A stretch of DNA of 64,000 nt from Paenibacillus hexagrammi (GTDB lineage: Bacteria; Bacillota; Bacilli; Paenibacillales; NBRC-103111): assembly GCF_021513275.1 (NCBI RefSeq), contig NZ_CP090978.1, positions 2,604,001 to 2,668,000 on the forward strand, given 5' to 3'. The notes under the pieces are model-generated. The model was not told the origin of the DNA. It did no database searches and saw nothing but the letters and a program-made list of their open reading frames with translations. Shown here piece after piece: positions 8,212 to 17,306 of this stretch. Both the position numbers and the translations under genes were made by a program. Positions within the stretch are counted from its first letter, which is position 1, and each line of letters starts with the position of its first letter.

Positions 8212-9105
8212 TTAGATCCCTCCTACTCTTTCCACATGCAAATTCGATGTTATCAAAATCCCCTTCAGTTCCATGTCGTTGATCATTCTCTTGCCTTGTT
8301 CCAAGCCATATAAGCAGACGACTGTTGAGCATACATCCGCCATCATGGCGTAGGGGGCCACAATGCTGCAGCTAGTCAACTCATGTGGAGATTGTTTGCT
8401 GATCGGGTTAATAATATGATGGATATCTTCTCTGACTTTGCTTCTTCGCACGTAGCTGCCAGATGTACATACCGCTTCGTTGGTTACATGAATGGAGTCT
8501 ATGATGTGATTCGCTTGCTCCGGATGCTGAATTCCGATTTGCCAAGCATGTCCTGTTTCATCCAACCCACCAGCATATAGGTCTCCACCCGCATTAATGA
8601 CAAAACCTTGAAAGCTAGTTAATACTTGAGCGGCTAAGTCAATAGCAAATCCTTTGGCAACCGCACCTAAATCAATCACAAGCGGCCGATTCAAGGTCAT
8701 CGTTCGATCATGATCGTTTAAGATCACATCCCGATAAGAAGTGTCATCTACAGCTAGGCTTGAAGCGATTTCTTTGGTTAAATAATGTTGATTGAAGCCG
8801 TACATTTCCAGTGTTTTTCCGATTGTGGGGTCAAATATCCCCTGTGTCCATTCCGCCATTTCCAAAGCAAACTTCAAGGGTTGAAATAACCATGAACTGA
8901 TTGGAACAGGCGTTCTAATCTGCTGGCATGCTTTCATCAATTCGCTTTCGGGAGTGAACCGGCTGCAAGCTTGTTCTACCTTTCGAAACGCATTAAATGC
9001 TTGCTCTATCACAGGCTCAATATCTAGCGGCGACCGGGAGGTAACCACTTTAATCTCAATAACGGTATCCATCATAAGCTTTGACTTTTTCACAATTTGC
9101 ACCAT
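8212..9105 (-). CDS. apbE: FAD:protein FMN transferase (ApbE)
   Basis: A 297-residue ApbE-family protein. ApbE attaches FMN from FAD through a phosphoester bond to a Thr in a D/S-x-x-S/T-G-A-T motif of target proteins. Seen here are VIDLGAVAKGFAIDLAA (FAD-binding), INAGGDLYAGG (metal and substrate site) and CTSGSYVRRSK. No lipobox is present, so it is probably cytoplasmic or exported by other means. Its ATG overlaps the stop codon of the FMN-binding protein gene by one base (TAATG), implying coupled translation, and the neighbouring gene carries a perfect ApbE target motif. Confidence 0.9.
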   Translation of the reverse strand: MVQIVKKSKLMMDTVIEIKVVTSRSPLDIEPVIEQAFNAFRKVEQACSRFTPESELMKACQQIRTPVPISSWLFQPLKFALEMAEWTQGIFDPTIGKTLEMYGFNQHYLTKEIASSLAVDDTSYRDVILNDHDRTMTLNRPLVIDLGAVAKGFAIDLAAQVLTSFQGFVINAGGDLYAGGLDETGHAWQIGIQHPEQANHIIDSIHVTNEAVCTSGSYVRRSKVREDIHHIINPISKQSPHELTSCSIVAPYAMMADVCSTVVCLYGLEQGKRMINDMELKGILITSNLHVERVGGI

Positions 9106-9530
9106 TACACATTCCTCGCTTGTGTTAGCGCAGCTTCAATGGCATCTTGGAATGCTTGCGTGCTATACGTTGCTCCTGAAACATTTTGCACTTTGGCGCT
9201 TTGCTTTTGTATAACTTCTTGTGGTAACCCCACAACATCGTTCTTAGAATAATGCATGGCAAAGCGACTAATCTCCACGTCGGTGATTTTATCATGGTTT
9301 ATCGTAACTTTAACTTCAATGGAACCACGACGATTACTTCCAGCCCCATCAAAAGTTCCATTCTTATACTGGCTTTTGACCTGACTGCTGACGGATTGAA
9401 TATTGGAATTTATGTGGTGCTGTGGCTCCTGTAGAGCAGCTTGCTCTTCTGTTGACAAATATCCAGCACTATAGATTACGCCTATGGCAGTCGTACATAA
9501 GATGACCCACTTTTTATCCATTTTGGCCAT
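9105..9530 (-). CDS. FMN-binding domain protein (RnfG/NqrC-like), ApbE substrate
   Basis: A 141-residue protein with an N-terminal membrane anchor (about residues 8-25) and an FMN-binding domain. VSGATYST around residues 117-124 is the acceptor site for covalently bound FMN, with Thr121 the expected attachment residue. ATG 9530 is preferred over ATG 9536 because GGAGG sits 7 bases before it and only 1 base before the other. It is the first gene of the flavin operon, downstream of a two-component system. It probably carries electrons across or outside the membrane. Confidence 0.85.
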   Translation of the reverse strand: MAKMDKKWVILCTTAIGVIYSAGYLSTEEQAALQEPQHHINSNIQSVSSQVKSQYKNGTFDGAGSNRRGSIEVKVTINHDKITDVEISRFAMHYSKNDVVGLPQEVIQKQSAKVQNVSGATYSTQAFQDAIEAALTQARNV

Positions 9531-9625
9531 ATGCATTCCTCCAACCTACTAAAATTACATGCTGCGACAACTATCCCCTGCTGGATTCATGTTACACCAA
9601 GTAAATGAAAGTAATCTGAAAATAG

Positions 9626-10919
9626 TCAATCACTGAATTTAATTTCGAATATGCTCCCTTTCCCTTCTTCACTCGTAACGTGAATGTGAGCACCGTGATT
9701 GCTTAAGATGTCGGCTGCAATAGAAAGCCCTAATCCTGCCCCGCCCAATTCCGGAACGTGCTTTGTCCACCCTGTAGAAACGCTCGAATATACGTTCGAG
9801 TTCTTCTTTTGGTATGCCGATCCCTGTATCAGCAATCTGCAGTTTCATCCCAGCGTTATGAGAAGGTTCACATGCAATCGTGACCTTTCCGCCAGGCGGC
9901 GTATACTTAATGGCATTATCAAGTAAGATGTATAGAAGCTGCTTGACTTGATCTGCATGTCCAACAATGAAGCTGCTTCCTAGATCATTCTTAGGTGTTT
10001 CCAGCTGTAAGTGTACTCCTTTTTTTAGGGCCAAAGGCTGCATGGATAGGAACACTTGATGAGTAATTTGAACGATATCAACATGCTCTGACTTCACTTG
10101 TAAAGATTTAGAATCACTGCGGGCTAGGGTTAACAAGGACTCTACAAGGCGAATCATCCTTTGTACTTCATCTTTTAAATTATGGAGGATGTGCTGTTCA
10201 AATTCGGGCAATGTATCCTTGGATTCCTCTAATAATTCTACGGAAGAATGAATAACACTCAGTGGTGTCCTTAGTTCATGAGATGCATTCGTTGTGAATT
10301 CAATCTGACGATAATAGGATTTTTTGATAGGAACCATGGCTTTACCGGCAAACACATAAGCCAACCAGATGGCTATGGTTAATAAAACAAAGGTAGAAAC
10401 CAGTAGAATCAGCCTAATTGTATCCAGAAGCTTTGCATTTGAGGTGATGTCTATAGCCATCCAACATACGCCGCCGGCGTCATGTAAAATGTGGGAACTA
10501 ACCAGAAAGGTCTGCCTTTCACCCCCTGCTTCCACGTAGAATCGTTCACCCTGCTCACTTTTCATTTCGTTTTGTTGCGCCCAATGTAAGAGCTGATCGG
10601 ACATCTCTGTATAGCGGCTTGGAGAGGCTTGAGTTCTACCATCTGGATTCCTCCATACGACTAATTCGTCCGAAAGCAGAAAGATCCATTCGATGTTCTT
10701 GGTTTCGTGCTCCATAGGACGCTTTTTCTCTTGTTGCTCCTGCAATCGATGTTCCCATTGCTGGGACATTTTTTTCTGCAGATCTTCTAGTTTTTGAAAT
10801 TCGTTGTGATGAAGGGTTTCCTGTAGAATCAAATAAAAAAAGGCTGTGATGAGAATGATCACAACACTAAGAATACTGCCGAAAAATATCGTCAGCTGCT
10901 TTCTTGTCCGATTGAACAT
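9626..10919 (-). pseudogene. sensor histidine kinase with a frameshift near its G2 box
   Basis: A HisKA/HATPase kinase with two membrane helices (about residues 10-30 and 165-190) and an extracellular domain of about 130 residues between them. The H-box (NASHELRTPLSV), N-box (ILLDNAIKYT) and G1 box (IADTGIGIPKEE) are in one frame. After FYRVDKARS the frame is lost, and the G2 box (LGGAGLGLSIA) and C-terminus continue in the next frame to the stop at 9626. One extra base around 9752-9758 (TTCCGGAA where TTCGGAA would restore the frame) explains it. The gene overlaps the 3' end of its response regulator gene by 53 bases. If real, the shift removes most of the ATP lid; a sequencing error is equally possible. 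Confidence 0.75.
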
Positions 10920-11604
10920 TAATCTCCCCCTCTACCACCAGACGGTAACCAAGTCCACGAACATTATGTATGATTTTATCGGAGAAGGGGTCGTCCAGTT
11001 TCTTGCGCAATAATTTAATGGTCGCATCAACTGTATTGAGAGTAATTTCCGCATCTAAGCCCCATACGTGGTCAATCAGCTGCTCTCTGCTTAATATTTG
11101 TTTAGGATGCTGCGACATAAAGGAAAGCAATTGAAATTCGCGGCGCGAAAGAGGAACGGCTACTCCGTTTCTTTTCACTTCATATGTACCATAGTCAACG
11201 ACAAGAATATCACCAAATATTTTAGTATCCGCTTCCCAGTTCGTTTCCTTTCTACGGTATAAGGCATGAAGGCGTGCAATTAATTCCTCGAAAGCAAAGG
11301 GCTTCACCAAGTAATCATCTGCTCCTGCATTTAAACCCTGCACGCGGTCCGTAATGGAATCACGAGCGGTTAACATAAGGATCGGCGTGCGATCCTTTTT
11401 CATTCGGATTTCTTTGCAAAGCTCAATTCCGGTTTTATGGGGCATCATCCAGTCTAAAATATACATATCAAAGGTGGATCGTTCCATGAATTCCATCGCA
11501 TTTTCTGCATCTAATGCCCATTCCACCTGGTTCAGCTGCTTGTTAAGTTTGTATTGAATCAACTCGCCCAGCTTTCTATCATCCTCGACCAGTAAGATAT
11601 GCAA
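10867..11604 (-). CDS. OmpR family response regulator
   Basis: A 245-residue regulator with receiver residues LLVEDDRKL, phosphoacceptor Asp in MYILDWMMP and Lys in AGADDYLVKPF, followed by a winged helix ending NVRGLGYRLVVEG. A C-terminal extension of about 20 residues overlaps the kinase gene. The closest functional neighbours downstream are the FMN-binding protein, ApbE and the RnfD-like protein, so these are the likeliest targets; this is inference from position. Confidence 0.9.
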   Translation of the reverse strand: MHILLVEDDRKLGELIQYKLNKQLNQVEWALDAENAMEFMERSTFDMYILDWMMPHKTGIELCKEIRMKKDRTPILMLTARDSITDRVQGLNAGADDYLVKPFAFEELIARLHALYRRKETNWEADTKIFGDILVVDYGTYEVKRNGVAVPLSRREFQLLSFMSQHPKQILSREQLIDHVWGLDAEITLNTVDATIKLLRKKLDDPFSDKIIHNVRGLGYRLVVEGEINVQSDKKAADDIFRQYS

Positions 11605-11639
11605 GTGTCACCACCACCCTTCTTAGTTTCCCCCCATTG

Positions 11640-12815
11640 TTACCATGTATTATAAATCGAATCCTTGTTTATTATCGTAGGAAATCCAATATTTTCGCTT
11701 ATATATTGAGCTTCTTTGTTAGGCACTGTTGTAAAGATGGTCGTACCGTTCTGTTCCTTGATTGCAGTAAGCTGCTGAAGCCACTCCGCGGTCCACTCAT
11801 CAGGGGTTGTGGAATACTTGAAGAGATTTTCCCAGAGAACGCCGCTCACATACGGTAGCGATGCCGATTCCAAGGTTTCAAATCCATTATTTTGGATCAA
11901 ATATAAGTTCGGTGATGTAGCCTTTAACCTTTTTAAAAGTTCTACGTACGAGGATCTCAATCTTTCTTGGTAATCCGTTTGGTGAGCAAAATACGAATCG
12001 ATATGATCAACGGTATCCAAAAACACCCCATCCATACCCTTCTTCACAATTCCCAACTCGATTTGGTCATAAAGAACTTGTCTCAAATGAGATTTGCTCA
12101 AGTCTGCCAGGTACGATCTCCATTCTTCGAAATATACCGTATCTCCGTTTTTGTCGTGGAAATAATCGGAATCTTGCAAACGGTCCACATATTGCTGCTG
12201 GTGTAAATCGATTTCCATGATACTCTGATATCCGATCACGATTGTACCCTTACTTTTTATAGCTGCGATCTGATCCTGTCTATAGACTGAAGGCTCAATG
12301 ACGACCAGATCGTAAGCTTTCATTTGCTCAATAATGGCGGGGGTTGGATTGCCGTAGAAGATCTTGTAGGTCTTGATTTTCTTCGTCAGCGTAATAAGCT
12401 TGGTATCTCCATTCCATGCAACATGCTGACCGCAAGCTTCTCCTAATATGCGAAGGGGAACCATAACATGTCCCTCACTGATAAAAGGTGACACTGGCAT
12501 ATCTCTTCTTTTTCCGTTGATAACAGTTGCGTTATCCCCAATACGGAACGTAATCTTGACTCCTTTTCCTTCCCCAGTTGCTTCTTGGGTTTGATCATTC
12601 CATGTAACTTTCATACCAAGAGCTTCAAAGATCGGGCGCAGCTCGATCATAGTTGTACCGTCATCATTGACAGGGGGAGTGTCTGTTCGAACCATGTGAT
12701 TCTCGACACGGACTTGGATCGAATCGGCGGCATGGGCCTTCCCACCTGCAAAAGTAACGGTTGATCCTAACATAACCATCATAAACAGACCCATATTTCG
12801 CTGCTTAAGTCTCAT
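11640..12815 (-). CDS. secreted copper-amine-oxidase-N-like domain fused to GH114-like domain
   Basis: A 391-residue protein with a signal peptide (residues 1-30, ending AHAADS). Residues 33-150 form two stalk repeats of the copper amine oxidase N-terminal-like domain (IELRPIFEALGMKVTWN and MVPLRILGEACGQHVAWN). Residues 155-390 resemble the TM1410/GH114 family of endo-alpha-1,4-polygalactosaminidases, with YDLVVIEPSVYRQDQ and the barrel motif MDGVFLDTVDHIDSY carrying the likely catalytic Asp. The start ATG 12815 follows GGAGG. Such enzymes degrade cationic exopolysaccharides; the substrate here is not proven. Confidence 0.75.
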   Translation of the reverse strand: MRLKQRNMGLFMMVMLGSTVTFAGGKAHAADSIQVRVENHMVRTDTPPVNDDGTTMIELRPIFEALGMKVTWNDQTQEATGEGKGVKITFRIGDNATVINGKRRDMPVSPFISEGHVMVPLRILGEACGQHVAWNGDTKLITLTKKIKTYKIFYGNPTPAIIEQMKAYDLVVIEPSVYRQDQIAAIKSKGTIVIGYQSIMEIDLHQQQYVDRLQDSDYFHDKNGDTVYFEEWRSYLADLSKSHLRQVLYDQIELGIVKKGMDGVFLDTVDHIDSYFAHQTDYQERLRSSYVELLKRLKATSPNLYLIQNNGFETLESASLPYVSGVLWENLFKYSTTPDEWTAEWLQQLTAIKEQNGTTIFTTVPNKEAQYISENIGFPTIINKDSIYNTW

Positions 12816-12910
12816 TTCATTCCTCCAGGATGTAATATCCGTATTATAAAAGAGGAAAATGAAAGCACGATGAAAACAGCGATATCTATTGGGCCTTACA
12901 TGGTCTATTT

Positions 12911-13918
12911 TTATTTCCAAACGCCTGTAATTGGCTCAACGTCACCGGATTTACCTGCATAAGGCAGGTTGTACATATCTTCCAATGTGCGAAGAACATT
13001 TAAATGTGTGATGGGTTGATCAGACTTTGTGCTTACAACCATCGGTCCAACAAAAAGTGTAGGGATGTGGTTCTTTTTCGATGAATCATCTTCATCCCAA
13101 GTTAGAATGACTAAGCTATTATGGTTTTTAGCCCATTGTATATAAGGGTCCAAATGGAGCTTTAACCAATTGTCTGCGGCGTTGATGGTACCATCGTGCA
13201 TGTCATGATCCAAGTTCGGAATCACATAAGATATGGTGGGCAATTTACTGAAATCTTCGGTAGGAAAGCTCTGCAGCGGCATGTTCCATTCCTTAGGAAC
13301 ATTGCTGAAGTCAACCCAAGGACTATGCTTGCGGCCATATTGGTGATTCGTACAAACAGTTGACCCCACAGATGGTAAATCCTCGGAATAACCTCCGAAC
13401 GAAAGCTTGGCATTCAGGAGCTCGCTGCCCAAGTTATCTGTTCCAAAGGTATGCCCGCAGGAATCATCCTTCACTCCCTGGTCAGAGCCGGAATATAGAA
13501 TTAAATAATTAGGTTGACTAGGGTGCGTCATGGCAAAGGATTGCGTAAAAAAGGCTCCTTGCTGGGTCAAAGCGTTCATGTAAGGAGCTGATTTGTTCCC
13601 GATCACCTTATCGAAGGAATGGTTCTCCTCAACAACGATCACTACATGTTCAGGCTTAGGAAGACCTGAACTTTTCGTTTGGGTAGTTGCTGGGGTCGTA
13701 GATGCTGGCGTGTGACTGGGCACGGCCGGTTTAGATGATGAGATAGGCGCAGCTGGTGCAGCCTCGCCCGAGGGTTGCTTGGTGCTTGTTGGACTGGATG
13801 CGGGAGCTGATTGCGTCTGTTTCGCAGGCGTTGGCTGCGCTTGATTGGGAGCATCTGTTTGTGAACAGGCTGTCAGAAACAGCAGAAATGAACTTAGACA
13901 AAGTAGAAATTTCAACAC
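12911..13918 (-). CDS. phosphoesterase-family lipoprotein (phospholipase C/acid phosphatase-like)
   Basis: A 335-residue lipoprotein. The signal peptide ends in the lipobox LTAC (Cys18); residues 20-85 are a Pro/Ser/Thr/Ala-rich spacer to cross the wall; the rest is a phosphoesterase-family domain with HVVIVVEENHSFDKVIG (metal and nucleophile region), SCGHTFGTDN and ILTWDEDDSS (second metal site). The family contains phospholipases C and acid phosphatases and acts outside the cell. It lies close to the GH114-like gene on the same strand with about 95 bases between them. Whether it cleaves phospholipid or small phosphate esters cannot be told. Confidence 0.8.
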   Translation of the reverse strand: MLKFLLCLSSFLLFLTACSQTDAPNQAQPTPAKQTQSAPASSPTSTKQPSGEAAPAAPISSSKPAVPSHTPASTTPATTQTKSSGLPKPEHVVIVVEENHSFDKVIGNKSAPYMNALTQQGAFFTQSFAMTHPSQPNYLILYSGSDQGVKDDSCGHTFGTDNLGSELLNAKLSFGGYSEDLPSVGSTVCTNHQYGRKHSPWVDFSNVPKEWNMPLQSFPTEDFSKLPTISYVIPNLDHDMHDGTINAADNWLKLHLDPYIQWAKNHNSLVILTWDEDDSSKKNHIPTLFVGPMVVSTKSDQPITHLNVLRTLEDMYNLPYAGKSGDVEPITGVWK

Positions 13919-13988
13919 GGTATTCCGCCTCTCGATGCTAATAGTGAATGATTTCGATGAATGAGCAGCGTGTGACTTGACATCTGGC

Positions 13989-14822
13989 CTAGCTAAGCGG
14001 CCTCTTTTTCCATTTTTCCAGCACCCACAGCGTTATGATGCCAATGGAGTACACCATAATCAGGAAGAATAGCAGGGCTCCAATCAGCGGTATATTCATA
14101 AAAGAAACCAATACGGCGGAGCCTGTTAATGCAACTAGCCAGTCGGGACTAGCATGGCTCAATCGAATATAAGACCCAACTACCATACTTAAGACTGCGA
14201 ATCCATAAATGAATGCAAACACAATGAAAATTAAGATCATTACCGCAAGAGGAATCCCAATAATCATAATAAAGAGCAATACGGATAGCGCGATAAGAAT
14301 TAAACTGCTGAAAAATCCAATGGATAAAAGAGATCCTGGGGCGCGGCGAGCACGATCAACAAACGAGTTCATTCTACTTTTGCTTACAAATACGATGAGG
14401 ACAGACAACATGACAAGTAGAATACTAACTGCCAGCTGTGAAAGCCAAGTTCCGACGACGATCCCTCCACCTATGAGCAGGCTATTTTTGGTCGCAGTAT
14501 CGAAAGAAAAGTCGATGATTTCATCTGTTACAACTGCACCCTGCTCGGCCCGCACATTACCGCCAATGACGAAAACAAAACCATTGACTTTGGCTGATGA
14601 TTTTAAATTTACATCCCCGTTGAATACTATAACACCATCGGTTACTGTTCCTAGAATGGTAGCATCCCCACCTATGACGATGACATCATCTACACTTTGA
14701 TTTTCTGGAACAATCGTATTTTGATGATCAAAGATTCCCTTAGCCATCGCATGAGTCGGCAGCAGCAATAGGAAACAAACGAGCAATATGCTTATCGTGA
14801 GCATCGAATGTTTATTTTTCAA
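13989..14822 (-). CDS. membrane protein with bactofilin-like repeat domain
   Basis: A 277-residue protein with an N-terminal hydrophobic segment, a short beta-helix-like stretch of repeated strands (DDVIVIGGDATILGTVTDGV, then VIVFNGDVNL and VFVIGGNVRA) resembling polymer-forming bactofilins, and four hydrophobic segments in the C-terminal half. The start is TTG 14822 with AGGGGG upstream, overlapping the stop of the anti-sigma gene by four bases. As the last gene of a sigma/anti-sigma operon it is probably the effector of a cell-envelope stress response; no catalytic residues are visible. Confidence 0.65.
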   Translation of the reverse strand: MKNKHSMLTISILLVCFLLLLPTHAMAKGIFDHQNTIVPENQSVDDVIVIGGDATILGTVTDGVIVFNGDVNLKSSAKVNGFVFVIGGNVRAEQGAVVTDEIIDFSFDTATKNSLLIGGGIVVGTWLSQLAVSILLVMLSVLIVFVSKSRMNSFVDRARRAPGSLLSIGFFSSLILIALSVLLFIMIIGIPLAVMILIFIVFAFIYGFAVLSMVVGSYIRLSHASPDWLVALTGSAVLVSFMNIPLIGALLFFLIMVYSIGIITLWVLEKWKKRPLS

Positions 14823-15325
14823 ATCGAATCCCCCTGAATTACTTTAGATTTCAGCAAGTGCTTGATCGATAAGCCGGATGTGATAATGATCACAAGAGCA
14901 ATTACAGCCATACTCAAAACCATTAACGGTTCGGCCCCCAACACGTTGCCAATTGCATAAATCATATTAAATCCGAACTTAACTAAGATTGAACTCAGAT
15001 TAAATAGAATGGAATTAGAGAATATAGCAACTATTACAAATAGAACTAGTACAGTTAGAATTGGAACCAAGAACCATTTACGCAATCGTGTACGTGAAGT
15101 TGACACCTTCATCTTTAATTCTGTAATAACTTTATCTTCCAGGCTAACGGGTGCTTCAATAGGGCGTAATGAAGTAAATATCTGATTCTGGATAGCCAGC
15201 AAATCATTGCGTAACGCGGAGCACTCCAGACACTGCTCCAAATGCTCTTCGACAAGCTTGCGTTCTTCTTCTGTCAATTCATAATCTATATAAGCGGATA
15301 TGAGATCCTCGATATGGTCAGTCAA
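14819..15325 (-). CDS. anti-sigma factor with ZAS zinc finger
   Basis: A 168-residue membrane anti-sigma factor. The N-terminal domain has the zinc-binding HxxxCxxC of ZAS proteins (His28, Cys32, Cys35) in EEHLEQCLECSALR; two hydrophobic segments follow (about residues 85-115 and 125-160). It should hold the upstream ECF sigma factor inactive at the membrane. The start is TTG 15325 with GGAGG in front; only two bases separate it from the sigma factor stop. Confidence 0.85.
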   Translation of the reverse strand: MTDHIEDLISAYIDYELTEEERKLVEEHLEQCLECSALRNDLLAIQNQIFTSLRPIEAPVSLEDKVITELKMKVSTSRTRLRKWFLVPILTVLVLFVIVAIFSNSILFNLSSILVKFGFNMIYAIGNVLGAEPLMVLSMAVIALVIIITSGLSIKHLLKSKVIQGDSI

Positions 15326-15327
15326 GT

Positions 15328-15858
15328 CTATTCCTCCATTCCCCTTTTCATTTCCTTGCGCAGCAAAAGCCGCGCGGCGTTTATGCGTGATTTAACGGTT
15401 CCAACAGGAATGTGGATCATCCCGGCAATTTCGTCATAAGTATAACCTTCCACATCTCGTAGGATAATAACTTCTTTGTGTTCCGGGCTTAATGTATTCA
15501 TAGCTTCTTGTATGGACATCTGCAGATCGGTTTGCTTTAAATCGATTTGTGTTGTCGTTTCAACCCACTCCTGTGGCGACGTATTCTCCTTTTTACGCTT
15601 TTGCAGCCTATCGTAGCACAAATTAGAGACAATGCGAGTTAACCACGATGTAAAAGCAAAGCTATTTTCAAGCTTGGGAAGTGCATAGAATGCTTTAATA
15701 AAAGCTTCTTGAGCCACATCTTCTGCTTCCATCCGATCTGACAGCATGCCGAATGCATAGCGATACACGCTGGCTTTATATCTCTTGATAAGCAAGGCGA
15801 ATGCTTCTTTATCGCCAGCTTTAGCTGTGCGGATTACTTCATATAATTCTTGATCCAC
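15328..15858 (-). CDS. ECF RNA polymerase sigma factor
   Basis: A 176-residue sigma-70 of the ECF class, with region 2 (ALLIKRYKASVYRYAFGML and AEDVAQEAFIKAFYALPKL) and region 4 (EHKEVIILRDVEGYTYDEI then GTVKSRINAARLLLR). It starts with GTG 15858 behind GGGGGGAAG. It is the first gene of a three-gene operon with its anti-sigma factor and a bactofilin-like membrane protein, and such operons are normally autoregulated. Confidence 0.9.
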   Translation of the reverse strand: MDQELYEVIRTAKAGDKEAFALLIKRYKASVYRYAFGMLSDRMEAEDVAQEAFIKAFYALPKLENSFAFTSWLTRIVSNLCYDRLQKRKKENTSPQEWVETTTQIDLKQTDLQMSIQEAMNTLSPEHKEVIILRDVEGYTYDEIAGMIHIPVGTVKSRINAARLLLRKEMKRGMEE

Positions 15859-15896
15859 GCATAATCTTCCCCCCAGAGCACCTACATAAAAACGAT

Positions 15897-16319
15897 CTAC
15901 GATGAAGTCGACAAGCTCATCTTATTCCATTTAGTGAGCCGGAAAATTTCTAACATCATGATATTTAAGCTCAACCAAACTCCTCCGAACACATAGCCTG
16001 CCATCACATCACTCGGATATTGGATGTTGAAATAAACTCTGCTAAGCCCCACAAGTAAGGAAACAGCAAGCACCAAGAGTGCAGATGCCACTGTTCGAAC
16101 CCATGTCACATGCAGATGCCGTACAAATAAAAATAACGCGAAACCTAAGAATGTGATCGTTATTAACGTTTGTTCGCTGGGAAAGGTTCCTACAATATTC
16201 TTCGGTCCCGTGCAATGAAAAAGTCTCCGTAGTCCCTCGTCCCACAGTTCACCTCCGATTAAAACGAACAACATGAACCCCATTTCAAGCAGAGGGTGCC
16301 AGATAAGCAAGCGATTCAT
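15897..16319 (-). CDS. short PAP2-family protein with altered catalytic motif
   Basis: A 140-residue membrane protein of the PAP2 phosphatase fold. Motif 3 is intact (SRVYFNIQYPSDVMAG), but motif 2 reads FPSEQT where FPSGHT is usual, so the catalytic His is missing, and motif 1 is eroded (FHCTGPK where a KxxxxxxRP pattern is expected). The N-terminal membrane helices of a full-size enzyme are also absent. It may be an inactive or specialised member, or a decaying gene. An intact PAP2 gene lies just upstream on the same strand. Confidence 0.6.
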   Translation of the reverse strand: MNRLLIWHPLLEMGFMLFVLIGGELWDEGLRRLFHCTGPKNIVGTFPSEQTLITITFLGFALFLFVRHLHVTWVRTVASALLVLAVSLLVGLSRVYFNIQYPSDVMAGYVFGGVWLSLNIMMLEIFRLTKWNKMSLSTSS

Positions 16320-16495
16320 CCAAGTATTCCAAAGGTTCAGTTAAATTTTTCATTATTTTTTACTTTCATTCAGTAATAATACCCCTTAAGCAAGATTTGC
16401 CTAAGGGGATCATGATTTACTTACTTTTCTTAACAAGTCATTCGTAACAGGCTGGTAATACAAGGATCATCGAGCCTTCGACAACCCTCTTCATG

Positions 16496-17116
16496 TTACA
16501 TCTCACTCCTCGTTTTATTGATTTTTGATCGCTTCGTCCATATCTTTTGCTCGATAATTTCATAGGTGTCTATGGATAGCTGTAAATAACGTTTAGCAAT
16601 TGCAGACCGTTCGAACAGCTGATGCACGGAAATGGCACTCACTATCCCCAAGAAGGCTCCGGCTGTTACATCAAGTGGATAATGAACACCTGTCCAGATG
16701 CGTGATAAAGCAATCAGCGATGCTATTGTTAACCACACTGTGCCGTCCTTTTTTCGGTACATCCAGATAGCAGCTGCGATTACAAATGCTCCTGTTGCAT
16801 GATCGCTAGGAAAAGATGCATTAGCCGGATGTTGAATTAATTGAATAACAGCATGATGAACAAAAGGTCTGTCGCGATAAAAGAAATGTGAAATGATTCC
16901 CCCGATGCCAAGGGCTGCGCAAGCCGACAAGAGGGCTGAGGCCACCATTCTTCGGTTCATGGGAAGCCTAGTTAACCAATAAATAACGACGCCTAAGTAA
17001 AACAAATACTCTGCATCTTGTGCTAAAAAGCGCATCAATGGATTCATTGATGGAATGCTTGCCGCTAAATGATTAATGAACTGAAAAACCTGATAATCCA
17101 TGTTAAACGTATTCAA
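16496..17116 (-). CDS. PAP2 phosphatase, undecaprenyl-diphosphatase (BcrC-like)
   Basis: A protein of about 206 residues with six membrane helices and complete PAP2 motifs: FYRDRPF (motif 1), SFPSDHATG (motif 2 with catalytic His) and SRIWTGVHYPLDVTAG (motif 3). It belongs to the BcrC/YwoA group that dephosphorylates undecaprenyl pyrophosphate to recycle the carrier lipid of wall synthesis and gives bacitracin tolerance. TTG 17116 is proposed as start because AGAAGG lies upstream; the frame is open to 17176 without a ribosome site. Confidence 0.8.
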   Translation of the reverse strand: MNTFNMDYQVFQFINHLAASIPSMNPLMRFLAQDAEYLFYLGVVIYWLTRLPMNRRMVASALLSACAALGIGGIISHFFYRDRPFVHHAVIQLIQHPANASFPSDHATGAFVIAAAIWMYRKKDGTVWLTIASLIALSRIWTGVHYPLDVTAGAFLGIVSAISVHQLFERSAIAKRYLQLSIDTYEIIEQKIWTKRSKINKTRSEM

Positions 17117-17202
17117 TTGCCATGACCTTCTTTCGTGTTGGTTACATACAGAATAAAAGGACTGGCTTTTTTTCATAAAAGTTCAGCCAAAGCAAATTCG
17201 GA

Positions 17203-17244
17203 GAAAAAATAGATAATAGTCCGAAAATGGACCATTCTCTATTT
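17203..17244 (-). terminator. terminator behind the YdhK-like gene
   Basis: A long near-perfect hairpin (arms 17207-17222 and 17229-17244) is followed by TTTTTT on the minus strand. Confidence 0.75.
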
Positions 17245-17306
17245 CTACATAACGGGCTTGGGGGCGTCTGACTAGCCAATCAATTGTTCGTGCTATTTAT
17301 GGTGTG

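Noticed and set aside
16381..16408. CCCCTTA/TAAGGGG hairpin as a terminator
   Set aside because: The stem is good but neither strand has a clear T run next to it.
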